Assembly (NCBI RefSeq): GCF_015024225.1
Contig: NZ_JACJGM010000008.1
Location: 119,765 to 183,764, forward strand
Length of the DNA: 64,000 nt
From: Nocardioides lijunqiniae
GTDB taxonomy: Bacteria > Actinomycetota > Actinomycetes > Propionibacteriales > Nocardioidaceae
Direction: 5' to 3'
In this document: in pieces, positions 1-9,902 of the stretch
Numbering within the stretch: position 1 is the stretch's first letter
How the letters are laid out: the number at the start of each line of letters is the position of its first letter
Made by a program: the position numbers and the translations under genes
Notes under the pieces: generated by a model
Database searches by the model: none
What the model saw: only the letters and a program-made list of their open reading frames with translations
What the model was told of the DNA's origin: nothing

Positions 1-1416
1 CTCTGGGCCGCCCTGAGCGGCGCTCCGCCGTACACCGGGTCCGACGTCGAGATCGCGCTGGCCCACGAGCGCGGACCGGTGCCGCGACTCGCGTCGGACT
101 CCGCGCTCGCCCGCGGCCTGAACCGCCTCCTGGCCCGGGCGCTGGCCAAGGACCCGGCGCGGCGCCCGGACGCTGCCACGCTGCGCGCCGAGCTCCTGGC
201 ACTGGACGCCCTCGACGCACGGGACGGGCAGTCGACGGTCGTCGCGGACCATCGGCACCCGGCGCGACGCCGCCGTACGGTCGTGGCGGCGGGGGTCACC
301 GGGCTGATCCTGGTCGCCGGCACGGCCACGGCCGTCGTGGTCGGCCGAGACCAGGACCCGTCGGCGGCACCCCGGGCCGCGGCCGGCGCACCCTCGGGCA
401 CGCCGTCGGGCCGGGAGGGGCCCGTGCGCGGCGACCTGGACGGCGACGGTCTGGGGGACGTGGCCGTGACCATGAACCGCTACGAGCCCGAGCCCGCGGT
501 GCGCAGTCTCGAGATCCTTCGCTCCACCGGCACGTCCCTCGACGGTCCCGAGCAGTGGGGGCAGTCGCGCGAGGTCGACGACCTCAGCACGATCCTGACG
601 GGTGACTTCGACGGCGACGGTGCCGACGAGGTCGTGGGCCTCGCCTCGTCCGGCGACTCCGAGAGCACCAGGCTCCTGTGGGCCGACGGGAGCCGTACCG
701 AGACGCTGCCGCTGCTGGGTCTGCCGGTCGTGGGCGACTTCGACGGTGACGGACGCGACGACATCGCCTCCATCGGCGGCAGCGACGGCGACCTCGCGAT
801 CACGTTCCTCGGCTTCCGCGAGGGCTACGTGGCCGATCCCGAGACGTGGCTCACCGCCTCGGACTGGGACGACGACCAGGCCGTCGTCGCCGGCGACTTC
901 GACGGAGACGGACGCGACGACCTCGTGTTCCAGAAGACCGGACCGCCCATGGCCGAGGCCACCCGGCGGGACTCCCGGCTACGGCTGGCGTTGTCGACCG
1001 GCAGCCGCTTCACCGCACCGGGCCGCCCTCAGCGCTATTCCGACGGCGGCGGCACCCACCCCCGGGCCGGCGACTTCGACGGCGACGGCGCCGACGAGGT
1101 CGCGCTCGTGCCCCAGTGGTACGACCGAGCCGTGCTCGTGGTGGACGTCGACGGGTCCCGGCTCGCCCCTCAGGCCCGTCCCGCGCCACCTCCGGAGAAT
1201 CCCGACCTCAGCATGCTCCAGTCGCTGGGGGTCAGCGACGTCGACGGCGACGGCACGGACGACCTGGTGGTCCTGCTGCAGGACGCCGGAGGCCACGCCC
1301 CGCTCCGCGTCGCCCTCGGCAGCCCCGACGGACTCGCTGCGGACGAGGAGTGGGCAGACCTGCGAGGCAGCACCACCCTCTTCGAGATCGCGGACACCGT
1401 CCCCTTCGACCGGTGA
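1..1416 (+). CDS. Ser/Thr protein kinase C-terminus with FG-GAP repeat domain (5' truncated)
   Basis: The reading frame is open from base 1, so the gene begins before the window. The first residues (LWAALSGAPPYTGSD, then ALAKDPARRPDAATL) match the end of a Hanks-type Ser/Thr kinase domain, so this is the C-lobe tail of a bacterial PknB-like kinase. One hydrophobic segment follows a basic RRRR stop-transfer patch (about bases 270-350). After it come an Ala/Pro/Gly linker and six calcium-binding-like D-x-D-G-D-G motifs of FG-GAP/VCBS repeats (around bases 430, 600, 735, 890, 1070 and 1235), probably one extracellular beta-propeller. Most bacterial membrane kinases carry PASTA or no sensor domain, so the propeller is a plausible ligand or ion sensor. 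The kinase catalytic residues lie outside the window and cannot be checked. Confidence 0.85.
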   Translation, partial: LWAALSGAPPYTGSDVEIALAHERGPVPRLASDSALARGLNRLLARALAKDPARRPDAATLRAELLALDALDARDGQSTVVADHRHPARRRRTVVAAGVTGLILVAGTATAVVVGRDQDPSAAPRAAAGAPSGTPSGREGPVRGDLDGDGLGDVAVTMNRYEPEPAVRSLEILRSTGTSLDGPEQWGQSREVDDLSTILTGDFDGDGADEVVGLASSGDSESTRLLWADGSRTETLPLLGLPVVGDFDGDGRDDIASIGGSDGDLAITFLGFREGYVADPETWLTASDWDDDQAVVAGDFDGDGRDDLVFQKTGPPMAEATRRDSRLRLALSTGSRFTAPGRPQRYSDGGGTHPRAGDFDGDGADEVALVPQWYDRAVLVVDVDGSRLAPQARPAPPPENPDLSMLQSLGVSDVDGDGTDDLVVLLQDAGGHAPLRVALGSPDGLAADEEWADLRGSTTLFEIADTVPFDR

Positions 1417-1424
1417 GCCGGCGC

Positions 1425-1802
1425 TCAGAGGTGGTCGAGCAGCCAGGTCGGGCTGAGGATCATCGCGCCGTGGTGCTCGACGCGGCCCATCAGGATCCGG
1501 TCGGCCGTGACGACGGTGACCCGGTCGCCGCGCTCGGCAGCCCGCTTGGCCTCGGCCACGATCGCGTCGTCGCCGTTGCCCTTGGCGTGCACGGTGGTGA
1601 CGTGGGCGTCGCGGCCGGCGCGCACGCCGCCCTTGGCCGCGCCCTCGAGCACCAGCACCACCCGGTCCTGAGGCACGTCGGCCACCATCAGCTGGGCGTG
1701 CAGCCGGGCCGCGGCTCCCGCGCGGTCCTTCCACCAGCCGTCGGGCCGGGCACCGACGACGTTGGCGCCGTCGACGACGAGGGTGGTCGTCACTCCCGCC
1801 AC
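1425..1802 (-). CDS. NYN/PIN-like domain protein
   Basis: This 125-residue protein opens with TLVVDGANVVG, the acidic beta-1 motif of NYN (YacP-like) domains. It continues with GNGDDAIVAEAKRAAERGDRVTVVTADR, a conserved Asp-rich core followed by a nucleotide-binding-fold strand. NYN domains belong to the PIN-like nuclease superfamily and often act on RNA; activity here is inferred from family only. The GTG at 1802 is taken as start. A second GTG at 1793 would give a protein three residues shorter. It lies 22 nt after the ffh stop on the same strand and is probably the last gene of that transcription unit. Its own stop faces the end of the kinase gene. Confidence 0.75.
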   Translation of the reverse strand: MAGVTTTLVVDGANVVGARPDGWWKDRAGAAARLHAQLMVADVPQDRVVLVLEGAAKGGVRAGRDAHVTTVHAKGNGDDAIVAEAKRAAERGDRVTVVTADRILMGRVEHHGAMILSPTWLLDHL

Positions 1803-1824
1803 ACCGCCTGTTCGACCCGGCCCG

Positions 1825-3411
1825 TCACTTCAGGAACTTGGAGAAGTCCTGGGGCAGGTTGAGGTTGGCGGCGGCCTGCTCGTAGTCGACGGGCTCGGCG
1901 TCGGGGTTGCCGAAGGGGTTGGCAGCCGCGGCGGCCGCCTTCTCCTTGGCGGCGGCGGCCTCCTGCGCGGCCTTGGCGGGGTTGCCGGAGCGCTTGGCGC
2001 CCTTGCCCTTCTTGGCCTGGGCCTTCTGCTTGCCGCGCTTGCCGCCCGCCCCGGGCAGGCCGGGCATCCCCGGCATGCCGGGCATCCCGCCACCGCGCGC
2101 CATCTGCATCATGACCTTGCGCGCCTCGAAGAAGCGGTCGACGAGCTGGTTGACGTCGGAGACCATGCGGCCCGAGCCCTTGGCGATGCGCGCGCGGCGC
2201 GAGCCGTCGATCATCTTCGGGTTGGCTCGCTCGGCCGGGGTCATCGACTGGATGATCGCCTGGATCCGGTCGATCTCGCGCTCGTCGAAGTTCTCGAGCT
2301 GCTCGCGGAACTGGCCCATCCCGGGGAGCATCCCCATGATCTTCGACATCGAGCCGAGCTTGCGGACCTGCTGCATCTGCTCGAGGAAGTCGTCGAGGGT
2401 GAACTCCCCGCCCTGGCCGCTCAGCTTGGCCGCGGCCTTCATGGCCTGCTCGGAGTCGAAGCTCTTCTCGGCCTGCTCGATCAGGGTGAGCATGTCGCCC
2501 ATGTCGAGGATGCGCGAGGCCATGCGGTCGGGGTGGAACAGGTCGAAGTCGGTCAGCTTCTCGCCGTTGGAGGCGAACATGACCGGGCGCCCGGTGAGCG
2601 AGGCGATCGACAGCGCGGCACCACCGCGCGCGTCGCCGTCGAGCTTCGTGAGCACGACGCCGTCGTAGCCGACGCCGTCGAGGAACGCCTGGGCCGTGAC
2701 CACCGCGTCCTGGCCGATCATCGCGTCGACGACGAAGAGCACCTCGTCGGGGCGCACGGCGTCGCGGATGTCGGAGGCCTGCTGCATGAGCTCGGCGTCC
2801 ACGCCGAGGCGGCCGGCGGTGTCGACGATGACGACGTCGTAGAGCTTGCGCTTCGCCTCCTCGATCGACTCCCGGGCGACGCGCACGGGGTCGCCACCGT
2901 GCTCGACCCCTTGGGCGTTGCCGGGCTCGGGCGCGAAGACGGGGACGCCGGCGCGCTCGCCGTTGACCTGGAGCTGCTTGACGGCGTTGGGGCGCTGGAG
3001 GTCGCACGCGACCAGCACCGGGGACTTGCCCTGCTCCTTGAGCCACAGCGCCAGCTTGGCCGCGAGCGTGGTCTTGCCGGCGCCCTGGAGGCCCGCGAGC
3101 ATGATGACCGTCGGGCCGGTCTTGGCGTAGCGCAGCCGCCGGGTCTCGCCGCCGAGGATCGCGACGAGCTCCTCGTTGACGATCTTGATGATCTGCTGGG
3201 CGGGGTTCAGCGCACCGCTGACCTCCTCGCCGCGTGCCCGCTCCTTGACGGCGCCCACGAACTCCTTGACGACCGGCAGCGCGACGTCGGCCTCGAGCAG
3301 CGCGATGCGGATCTCGCGCGCGGTGGCGTCGATGTCGGCTTCGGAGAGCCGGCCCTTGCCGCGGAGGTTCTTGAAGGTGTCGGCAAGCCGGTCGGAGAGG
3401 GTGGCAAACAC
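1825..3411 (-). CDS. ffh: Signal recognition particle protein Ffh
   Basis: Ffh binds 4.5S/SRP RNA and signal sequences of nascent membrane proteins and hands the ribosome to FtsY. The 528-residue sequence shows the N-domain, a P-loop GLQGAGKTTLAAKLA near residue 105, the DTAGR switch motif near residue 195, and TKLDGDARGGAAL. The Met-rich M-domain follows (MSKIMGMLPGMGQ, then GSGRMVSDVNQL, the RNA-binding helix). The C-terminus extends past the usual M-domain with a GMPGMPGMPG stretch and a Lys/Ala-rich tail, common in actinobacterial Ffh. Start is GTG. An AAGGA about 10 nt upstream is an acceptable ribosome site. It follows glnD by 52 nt. Confidence 0.97.
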   Translation of the reverse strand: MFATLSDRLADTFKNLRGKGRLSEADIDATAREIRIALLEADVALPVVKEFVGAVKERARGEEVSGALNPAQQIIKIVNEELVAILGGETRRLRYAKTGPTVIMLAGLQGAGKTTLAAKLALWLKEQGKSPVLVACDLQRPNAVKQLQVNGERAGVPVFAPEPGNAQGVEHGGDPVRVARESIEEAKRKLYDVVIVDTAGRLGVDAELMQQASDIRDAVRPDEVLFVVDAMIGQDAVVTAQAFLDGVGYDGVVLTKLDGDARGGAALSIASLTGRPVMFASNGEKLTDFDLFHPDRMASRILDMGDMLTLIEQAEKSFDSEQAMKAAAKLSGQGGEFTLDDFLEQMQQVRKLGSMSKIMGMLPGMGQFREQLENFDEREIDRIQAIIQSMTPAERANPKMIDGSRRARIAKGSGRMVSDVNQLVDRFFEARKVMMQMARGGGMPGMPGMPGLPGAGGKRGKQKAQAKKGKGAKRSGNPAKAAQEAAAAKEKAAAAAANPFGNPDAEPVDYEQAAANLNLPQDFSKFLK

Positions 3412-3463
3412 AGGTGTGGCGTCCTTGGGCAGGCGAAGTAGGGGGGTTCTGGCGAGGTCCAGC

Positions 3464-5704
3464 CTAACCCGCGGGGGTCGCCCGACCCTCCGGCCCCGTG
3501 AGCGCAGCCCGTACGGCGTGAGCCGCGTCCGCCGCGCGGGTCTCCGACAGCGCGCCGGCCGACGGCTCGACCACGTAGAACACGTCCACCGCCTGCGGGC
3601 CGAGGGTGTCGACGTGGGCCGAGCGCACCTCGACGTCGAGCCGCGCCAGCGCGGCGCACACGAGGTAGACCACCCCGGGGCGATCGGCGGTGCGCACCTC
3701 CAGCACCGTGGCGTGCTCGCTCGCCTCGGGCCGCACCACCACCGTGGGGGCCAGCGGGCCGCTGCCCCCGGGCCGCAGCCGCGCGGACGGGTCGACCCGA
3801 CCGTCGACGATCGCGTCGAACTTCTGCCGCAGGATCGCGGGCTCCAGGTCCTCCCCCGCGACCTCCCACACCGACACGCCGTACTCCCCCTGCGACCAGA
3901 CGCGCGCAGCCCGCACCGGCGTGCGCTGCAGCGCGAACATCGCGGCGAAGTCGGCGAGGAGCCCGACCCGGTCGACAGCGATGACCGTGACCCGCGAGCC
4001 GTCGGGCACCGGCTCGACCGAGATGAACACCGCGTCGCCGCGCAGGCCGTCCGGCACGGGCACGTCGTCGCTGCTGATCGGGGGCAGCGCGGCGCCCGTG
4101 TCGAGCGCGGCGTGCGCCCGGCGGGCGAGGTCGAGGACCAGTCCGGAGCGCCACGACGACCACGCCTTGGGGGACGTGGCCTTGGCGTCGGCCTCGGTGA
4201 GCGCCCCGAGCAGGGCGACGGCCTCGACGGTGCGCAGCCGGGACGTGACCAGCTCGACGGTGGCCGGGTCGTCGGGGTCGCGGGTCGTGGCGGTCTGGGC
4301 GAGCAGCAGGTGCCAGCGCACCAGCAGCGCGACGAGGTCGACGCAGTCGGGGGCGAAGCCCATGCGGGTGGCGATCGCCCGGGCGATCGGCTCCCCCGCC
4401 ACGCTGTGCTCGGTGAGCCCGCCCTTGCCGATGTCGTGCAGGAGCGCGGCCACCATCAGCACGTCGGGCCGCGCGACGCCGCGGATCAGCGTCGAGGCCT
4501 CGATGCAGGTCTCGATGACGTGCCGGTCGACGGTGAAGCGGTGGATGACCGAGGCGTGCGGCAGCGACCGCACCCGCTCCCACTCCGGGAGGAAGCCGCT
4601 GAGCGCCTGCGTCTCCTCCAGCGTCTCCCACACCCCGAGCAGGCTGCGGCCCGAGGCGAGCAGCCGCACCAGCAGCTGCCGGGCCTCGGCCGGCCACGGG
4701 TCGGGAAGCGGCGGACACTCGCGGACCAGCCGGGCGGCCGTGGCGGGCGCCAGGACGACGTCCCGCTCGGCGGCGGCCGTGGCCGCGCGCAGCAGCAGCG
4801 CCGGGTCGTCGGCCGGGCGGGCCCTGCGGTCCAGCACGATCTCCCCCGACGACAGCGCGACGCCCGGGGCCACGGGCTCCAGCGAAGGACGGCGCGCGCC
4901 CTTCACCGACACCGGCCGCGCCAGGACGGCGTCGACGCGACGCCACGCCAGCCGCGACAGGTGGGTGATCCGACGCCCGAGGTCGCGCACGTGCACCTGG
5001 GCCGCCAGGTCGTCCGCGAGCCCGAGCGCGGCGGCCAGGTCCGACCACGCCTCGGGCGTGATCCGGTCGGTGGCGCGACCCGCGTTGGCGTGCACCAGGT
5101 CGCGCACGTCGAGCAGCGCCTGACGGCTGCGCTCGAGGTCGACGTGCGGAACGTCCACGAGCCACGTGGCGACGAGCCCCCGCAGGACCGTGGCGTCGCG
5201 CAGGCCGCCCTCGGCCTCCTTCACGTCGGGCACCGACAGGTGCGCGAGCTCCCCCACCAGGTCGTGCCTGGCGCGCACCAGGTCGTGCAGCGCGGGCAGC
5301 CGCGCGCGGGCGCCGCGGCGCCACTCGGCGAGCATCGTGGTGCGCAGGCGCAGCGTGAGGTTGGGGTCGCCGGCCAGGTGGCGCAGGTCGAGCAGCCCTG
5401 AGGCCACGCGCAGGTCCGCGGCGGCCGCGGACAGCATCTCGGGCATCGAGCGCACGGAGTGGTCGAGCTTGCTGCCGCTGTCCCACAGCGGGTACCAGAC
5501 CTTCTCGGCCAGCGGCCCGACGTCGACGCCCTCGTCGGAGACGAGCACGACGTCCAGGTCGGAGTACGGCGCCAGCTCGCCTCGGCCGTAGCCGCCGACC
5601 GCCACGAGGGCGGCGCCGGCCTCCAGGCCGCCGCAGTCCTCGTACGCGGAGACGCACAGGGCGTCGGCCGCGGCGGTCCGCTGGGCCCGTTCGCTGGCGG
5701 TCAT
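3464..5704 (-). CDS. glnD: [Protein-PII] uridylyl/adenylyltransferase GlnD
   Basis: This bifunctional enzyme modifies and demodifies PII proteins in response to glutamine. The 746-residue protein carries the nucleotidyltransferase motif VGGYGRGELAPYSDLDV near residue 70. A central HD hydrolase domain has HDIGKGGLTEHS, and two C-terminal ACT domains follow (SRVTVIAVDRVGLLADF and VRTADRPGVVYLV). The start is set at the ATG at 5704 (MTASERAQ), 4 nt after the upstream PII gene stop. The open frame extends further upstream, but that part lies over the PII gene and is low-complexity. In actinobacteria this enzyme often adenylylates rather than uridylylates PII; the sequence alone does not decide which. 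Confidence 0.95.
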   Translation of the reverse strand: MTASERAQRTAAADALCVSAYEDCGGLEAGAALVAVGGYGRGELAPYSDLDVVLVSDEGVDVGPLAEKVWYPLWDSGSKLDHSVRSMPEMLSAAAADLRVASGLLDLRHLAGDPNLTLRLRTTMLAEWRRGARARLPALHDLVRARHDLVGELAHLSVPDVKEAEGGLRDATVLRGLVATWLVDVPHVDLERSRQALLDVRDLVHANAGRATDRITPEAWSDLAAALGLADDLAAQVHVRDLGRRITHLSRLAWRRVDAVLARPVSVKGARRPSLEPVAPGVALSSGEIVLDRRARPADDPALLLRAATAAAERDVVLAPATAARLVRECPPLPDPWPAEARQLLVRLLASGRSLLGVWETLEETQALSGFLPEWERVRSLPHASVIHRFTVDRHVIETCIEASTLIRGVARPDVLMVAALLHDIGKGGLTEHSVAGEPIARAIATRMGFAPDCVDLVALLVRWHLLLAQTATTRDPDDPATVELVTSRLRTVEAVALLGALTEADAKATSPKAWSSWRSGLVLDLARRAHAALDTGAALPPISSDDVPVPDGLRGDAVFISVEPVPDGSRVTVIAVDRVGLLADFAAMFALQRTPVRAARVWSQGEYGVSVWEVAGEDLEPAILRQKFDAIVDGRVDPSARLRPGGSGPLAPTVVVRPEASEHATVLEVRTADRPGVVYLVCAALARLDVEVRSAHVDTLGPQAVDVFYVVEPSAGALSETRAADAAHAVRAALTGPEGRATPAG

Positions 5705-5708
5705 CGGG

Positions 5709-7810
<2,102 letters not shown>

Positions 7811-7964
7811 AGAACCTCCAGGAAACTCACAACCGGGAGACGTGCCCCGCCAGCGACCGCGTTGTCGCCGCGAGGTCCCCACCTCATTGGTCAGAACCCT
7901 CGGACGCGCAGGTTTCGCGGTTCGCCGTCAGATGTTGCGCGCAGGCAACGAGTTCCCGGGCTGT

Positions 7965-7980
7965 GTTACTTCCCTGTTAC
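7965..7980 (-). promoter_or_regulatory. Candidate GlnR box upstream of amtB
   Basis: On the minus strand the sequence is GTAAC-N6-GTAAC. This fits the actinobacterial GlnR consensus GTnAC-N6-GaAAC except for one base in the second half. It is 155 nt upstream of the amtB start. A further GGAAC lies 8 nt downstream of the second half. GlnR activation of amtB-glnK-glnD is established in Streptomyces and mycobacteria; binding here is inferred. Confidence 0.6.
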
Positions 7981-7998
7981 GGGCGTGGCGGCTCCCGC

Positions 7999-9147
7999 TC
8001 AGCCGAGCAGGGCGTCGACGAAGGCGCCGGCGTCGAACGGCGCCAGGTCGTCGGGGCCCTCGCCGAGGCCCACGAGCTTGACCGGGACGCCCAGCTCGCG
8101 CTGGACGGCCACGACGATCCCGCCCTTGGCCGAGCCGTCGAGCTTGGTGAGCACGATGCCGGTGACGTCGACGACCTCGCTGAAGACGCGGGCCTGGATC
8201 ATGCCGTTCTGGCCGGTGGTCGCGTCGAGCACGAGCAGCACCTCGGTGACCGGCGCGCGCTTCTCGATGACCCGCTTGACCTTGCCGAGCTCGTCCATGA
8301 GGCCCTGCTTGTTCTGCAGCCGGCCGGCGGTGTCGACGATGACGGTGTCGACGCCGTCGTCGGCGCCCTGGCGGACGGCCTCGAAGGCGACGCTCGCCGG
8401 GTCGGAGCCCTCGGCGCCGCGCACGACGTCGACGCCGACCCGCTCGCCCCAGGTGGCGAGCTGCTCGACGGCCGCCGCGCGGAAGGTGTCGGCCGCACCG
8501 AGCGTGACCCGCAGGTCCTCGGCGACCAGGATCCGGGCGATCTTGCCGACCGTGGTGGTCTTGCCGGCGCCGTTGACGCCGACGACGAGCACCACCCCGG
8601 GCTGGCCATCGGCGCCGGTGACCTGCAGGCGGCGGTCCATGTCGGGGTCGACGAGCGCGAGCAGCTCCTCGCGGAGCGCGGCCCTCGGGTCGGCACCGCC
8701 GTCGACGCGCATCCGGGTGCGGAGGTTCTCGACGAGCTGCTGGGTGGGCGCCACGCCGATGTCGGCGGTGAGCAGGGTGTCCTCGATCGACTCCCAGGTG
8801 TCCTCGTCGAGCCGGTCGCGGCTCAGCAGCGCGAGCAGGCCGCGACCCAGGCCGCCCTGCGAGCCGGCCAGCCGCTGGCGCAGCCGCACCAGGCGCGACG
8901 CGGTGCCCTCGGGACGCTCGAGGGTGGGCGCCTGCGGCTGGTCGGCGTCCGGCTCGATGGTGGCCGGTGGCGAGCTCAGCTCGACCGGCGCCTCCCCCTC
9001 GGCGGTGGGGACGCCGAGGACGTCGGTGTGCGTGTCGGGCAGCGGCTGCGGCCGACGGCGCCGCGTCACCACCAGCCCGGCGACGGTCCCGACGAGGGCG
9101 AGGCCGAGCACGGCGATGAGGAGGATCACGAGAGCCAGGACATCCAT
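7999..9147 (-). CDS. ftsY: Signal recognition particle receptor FtsY
   Basis: FtsY is the membrane-associated GTPase partner of Ffh and docks SRP-ribosome complexes at the translocon. The 382-residue protein starts with a single transmembrane segment (residues about 3-26) and a basic RRRRPQPLPD patch. A short acidic/proline A-domain follows. The NG domain then has VVGVNGAGKTTTVGKIA, DTAGRLQN and TKLDGSAKGG. A transmembrane anchor on FtsY is typical of actinobacteria. It follows a small membrane-protein gene, a thioesterase gene and smc; smc-ftsY proximity is common. Start is the ATG at 9147. Confidence 0.97.
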   Translation of the reverse strand: MDVLALVILLIAVLGLALVGTVAGLVVTRRRRPQPLPDTHTDVLGVPTAEGEAPVELSSPPATIEPDADQPQAPTLERPEGTASRLVRLRQRLAGSQGGLGRGLLALLSRDRLDEDTWESIEDTLLTADIGVAPTQQLVENLRTRMRVDGGADPRAALREELLALVDPDMDRRLQVTGADGQPGVVLVVGVNGAGKTTTVGKIARILVAEDLRVTLGAADTFRAAAVEQLATWGERVGVDVVRGAEGSDPASVAFEAVRQGADDGVDTVIVDTAGRLQNKQGLMDELGKVKRVIEKRAPVTEVLLVLDATTGQNGMIQARVFSEVVDVTGIVLTKLDGSAKGGIVVAVQRELGVPVKLVGLGEGPDDLAPFDAGAFVDALLG

Positions 9148-9190
9148 GGCTCAATCCAAGCAGCCCGGCCCCAGGACCGGGAGGGGTGGG

Positions 9191-9379
9191 TCAGCGGCGA
9201 CGAGCCTGGTCGGCGGCCTCTTCGTCGAGGGTCGGCACGGCGTCGACGGCCCTGGACATGGCGTCCCCGAGCCAGGGCGCGGCCGGGACCTGCGCTCCCC
9301 GGTGGGGGAAGGCGACGTAGGTCAGGACCAGGCCGCACAGGACCAGGATCGCCGCCATGATGATGACGAGGGTGAGCAC
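9191..9379 (-). CDS. Small single-pass membrane protein, unknown function
   Basis: A short frame between the thioesterase and ftsY encodes a hydrophobic helix (LTLVIIMAAILVLCGLVLTYVAF) followed by a soluble tail of about 40 residues ending EEAADQARRR. The GTG at 9379 has GGAAGG 8 nt upstream and gives 62 residues. A GTG at 9433 would add 18 Pro-rich residues without a good ribosome site. I do not recognise a family. Its position, co-directional between smc and ftsY, suggests it is co-transcribed. Confidence 0.55.
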   Translation of the reverse strand: MLTLVIIMAAILVLCGLVLTYVAFPHRGAQVPAAPWLGDAMSRAVDAVPTLDEEAADQARRR

Positions 9380-9458
9380 GACAGTGACCTTCCGAGATGT
9401 GAGCGGTGGGGCCGGTGGTACCCCGGTGACCACCGTGGCACACCCCTGGTCGCGGACG

Positions 9459-9902
9459 TCAGTCGGCGGGGCGGAGCAGGGGTGTGACTGCGACGCGGAT
9501 CTCGTCGGGCAGGGGCGCGACCGGGCGCGAGCGGTCGGTGTTGTCGACGTAGACGTGCACGAACCGACCCTCGGCCGCAGCCTCGTCGCTCTCGCCCTGG
9601 AACAGCCCGATCCGGTAGATCACCGAGGACGTGCCGACCTTGTCGACGACCAGCCCGGTCTCGATCGGACGGGGGAAGCCGAGCTCGCGGTAGTAGCGGC
9701 ACGAGGTCTCGGCCACCACCCCGATCCGTGGCAGCGAGCGGACGTCGAGGCCGGTCGACTCGTAGAGGAAGGCGTTGACGGCCGTGTCGAACAGCTCGTA
9801 GTAGGTGGCGTTGTTGAGGTGGCCGTAGGCGTCGTCGTCGCGCCAGCGCGTCGTGATCGTGCGCCACGCGACGTAGTCGGCGCGGGTGGGACGTCGGCTC
9901 AC
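9459..9902 (-). CDS. Hot-dog fold acyl-CoA thioesterase (YbgC/FadM type)
   Basis: The 147-residue protein has the 4-hydroxybenzoyl-CoA thioesterase-like core: RWRDDDAYGHLNNATYYELFDTA, containing the catalytic-type Asp and the HxNN motif, then GVVAETSCRYYREL and VGTSSVIYRI. Such enzymes hydrolyse acyl-CoA thioesters; the substrate cannot be read from the sequence. Its start overlaps the smc stop by 4 nt (bases 9899-9902), indicating translational coupling. Confidence 0.88.
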   Translation of the reverse strand: MSRRPTRADYVAWRTITTRWRDDDAYGHLNNATYYELFDTAVNAFLYESTGLDVRSLPRIGVVAETSCRYYRELGFPRPIETGLVVDKVGTSSVIYRIGLFQGESDEAAAEGRFVHVYVDNTDRSRPVAPLPDEIRVAVTPLLRPAD

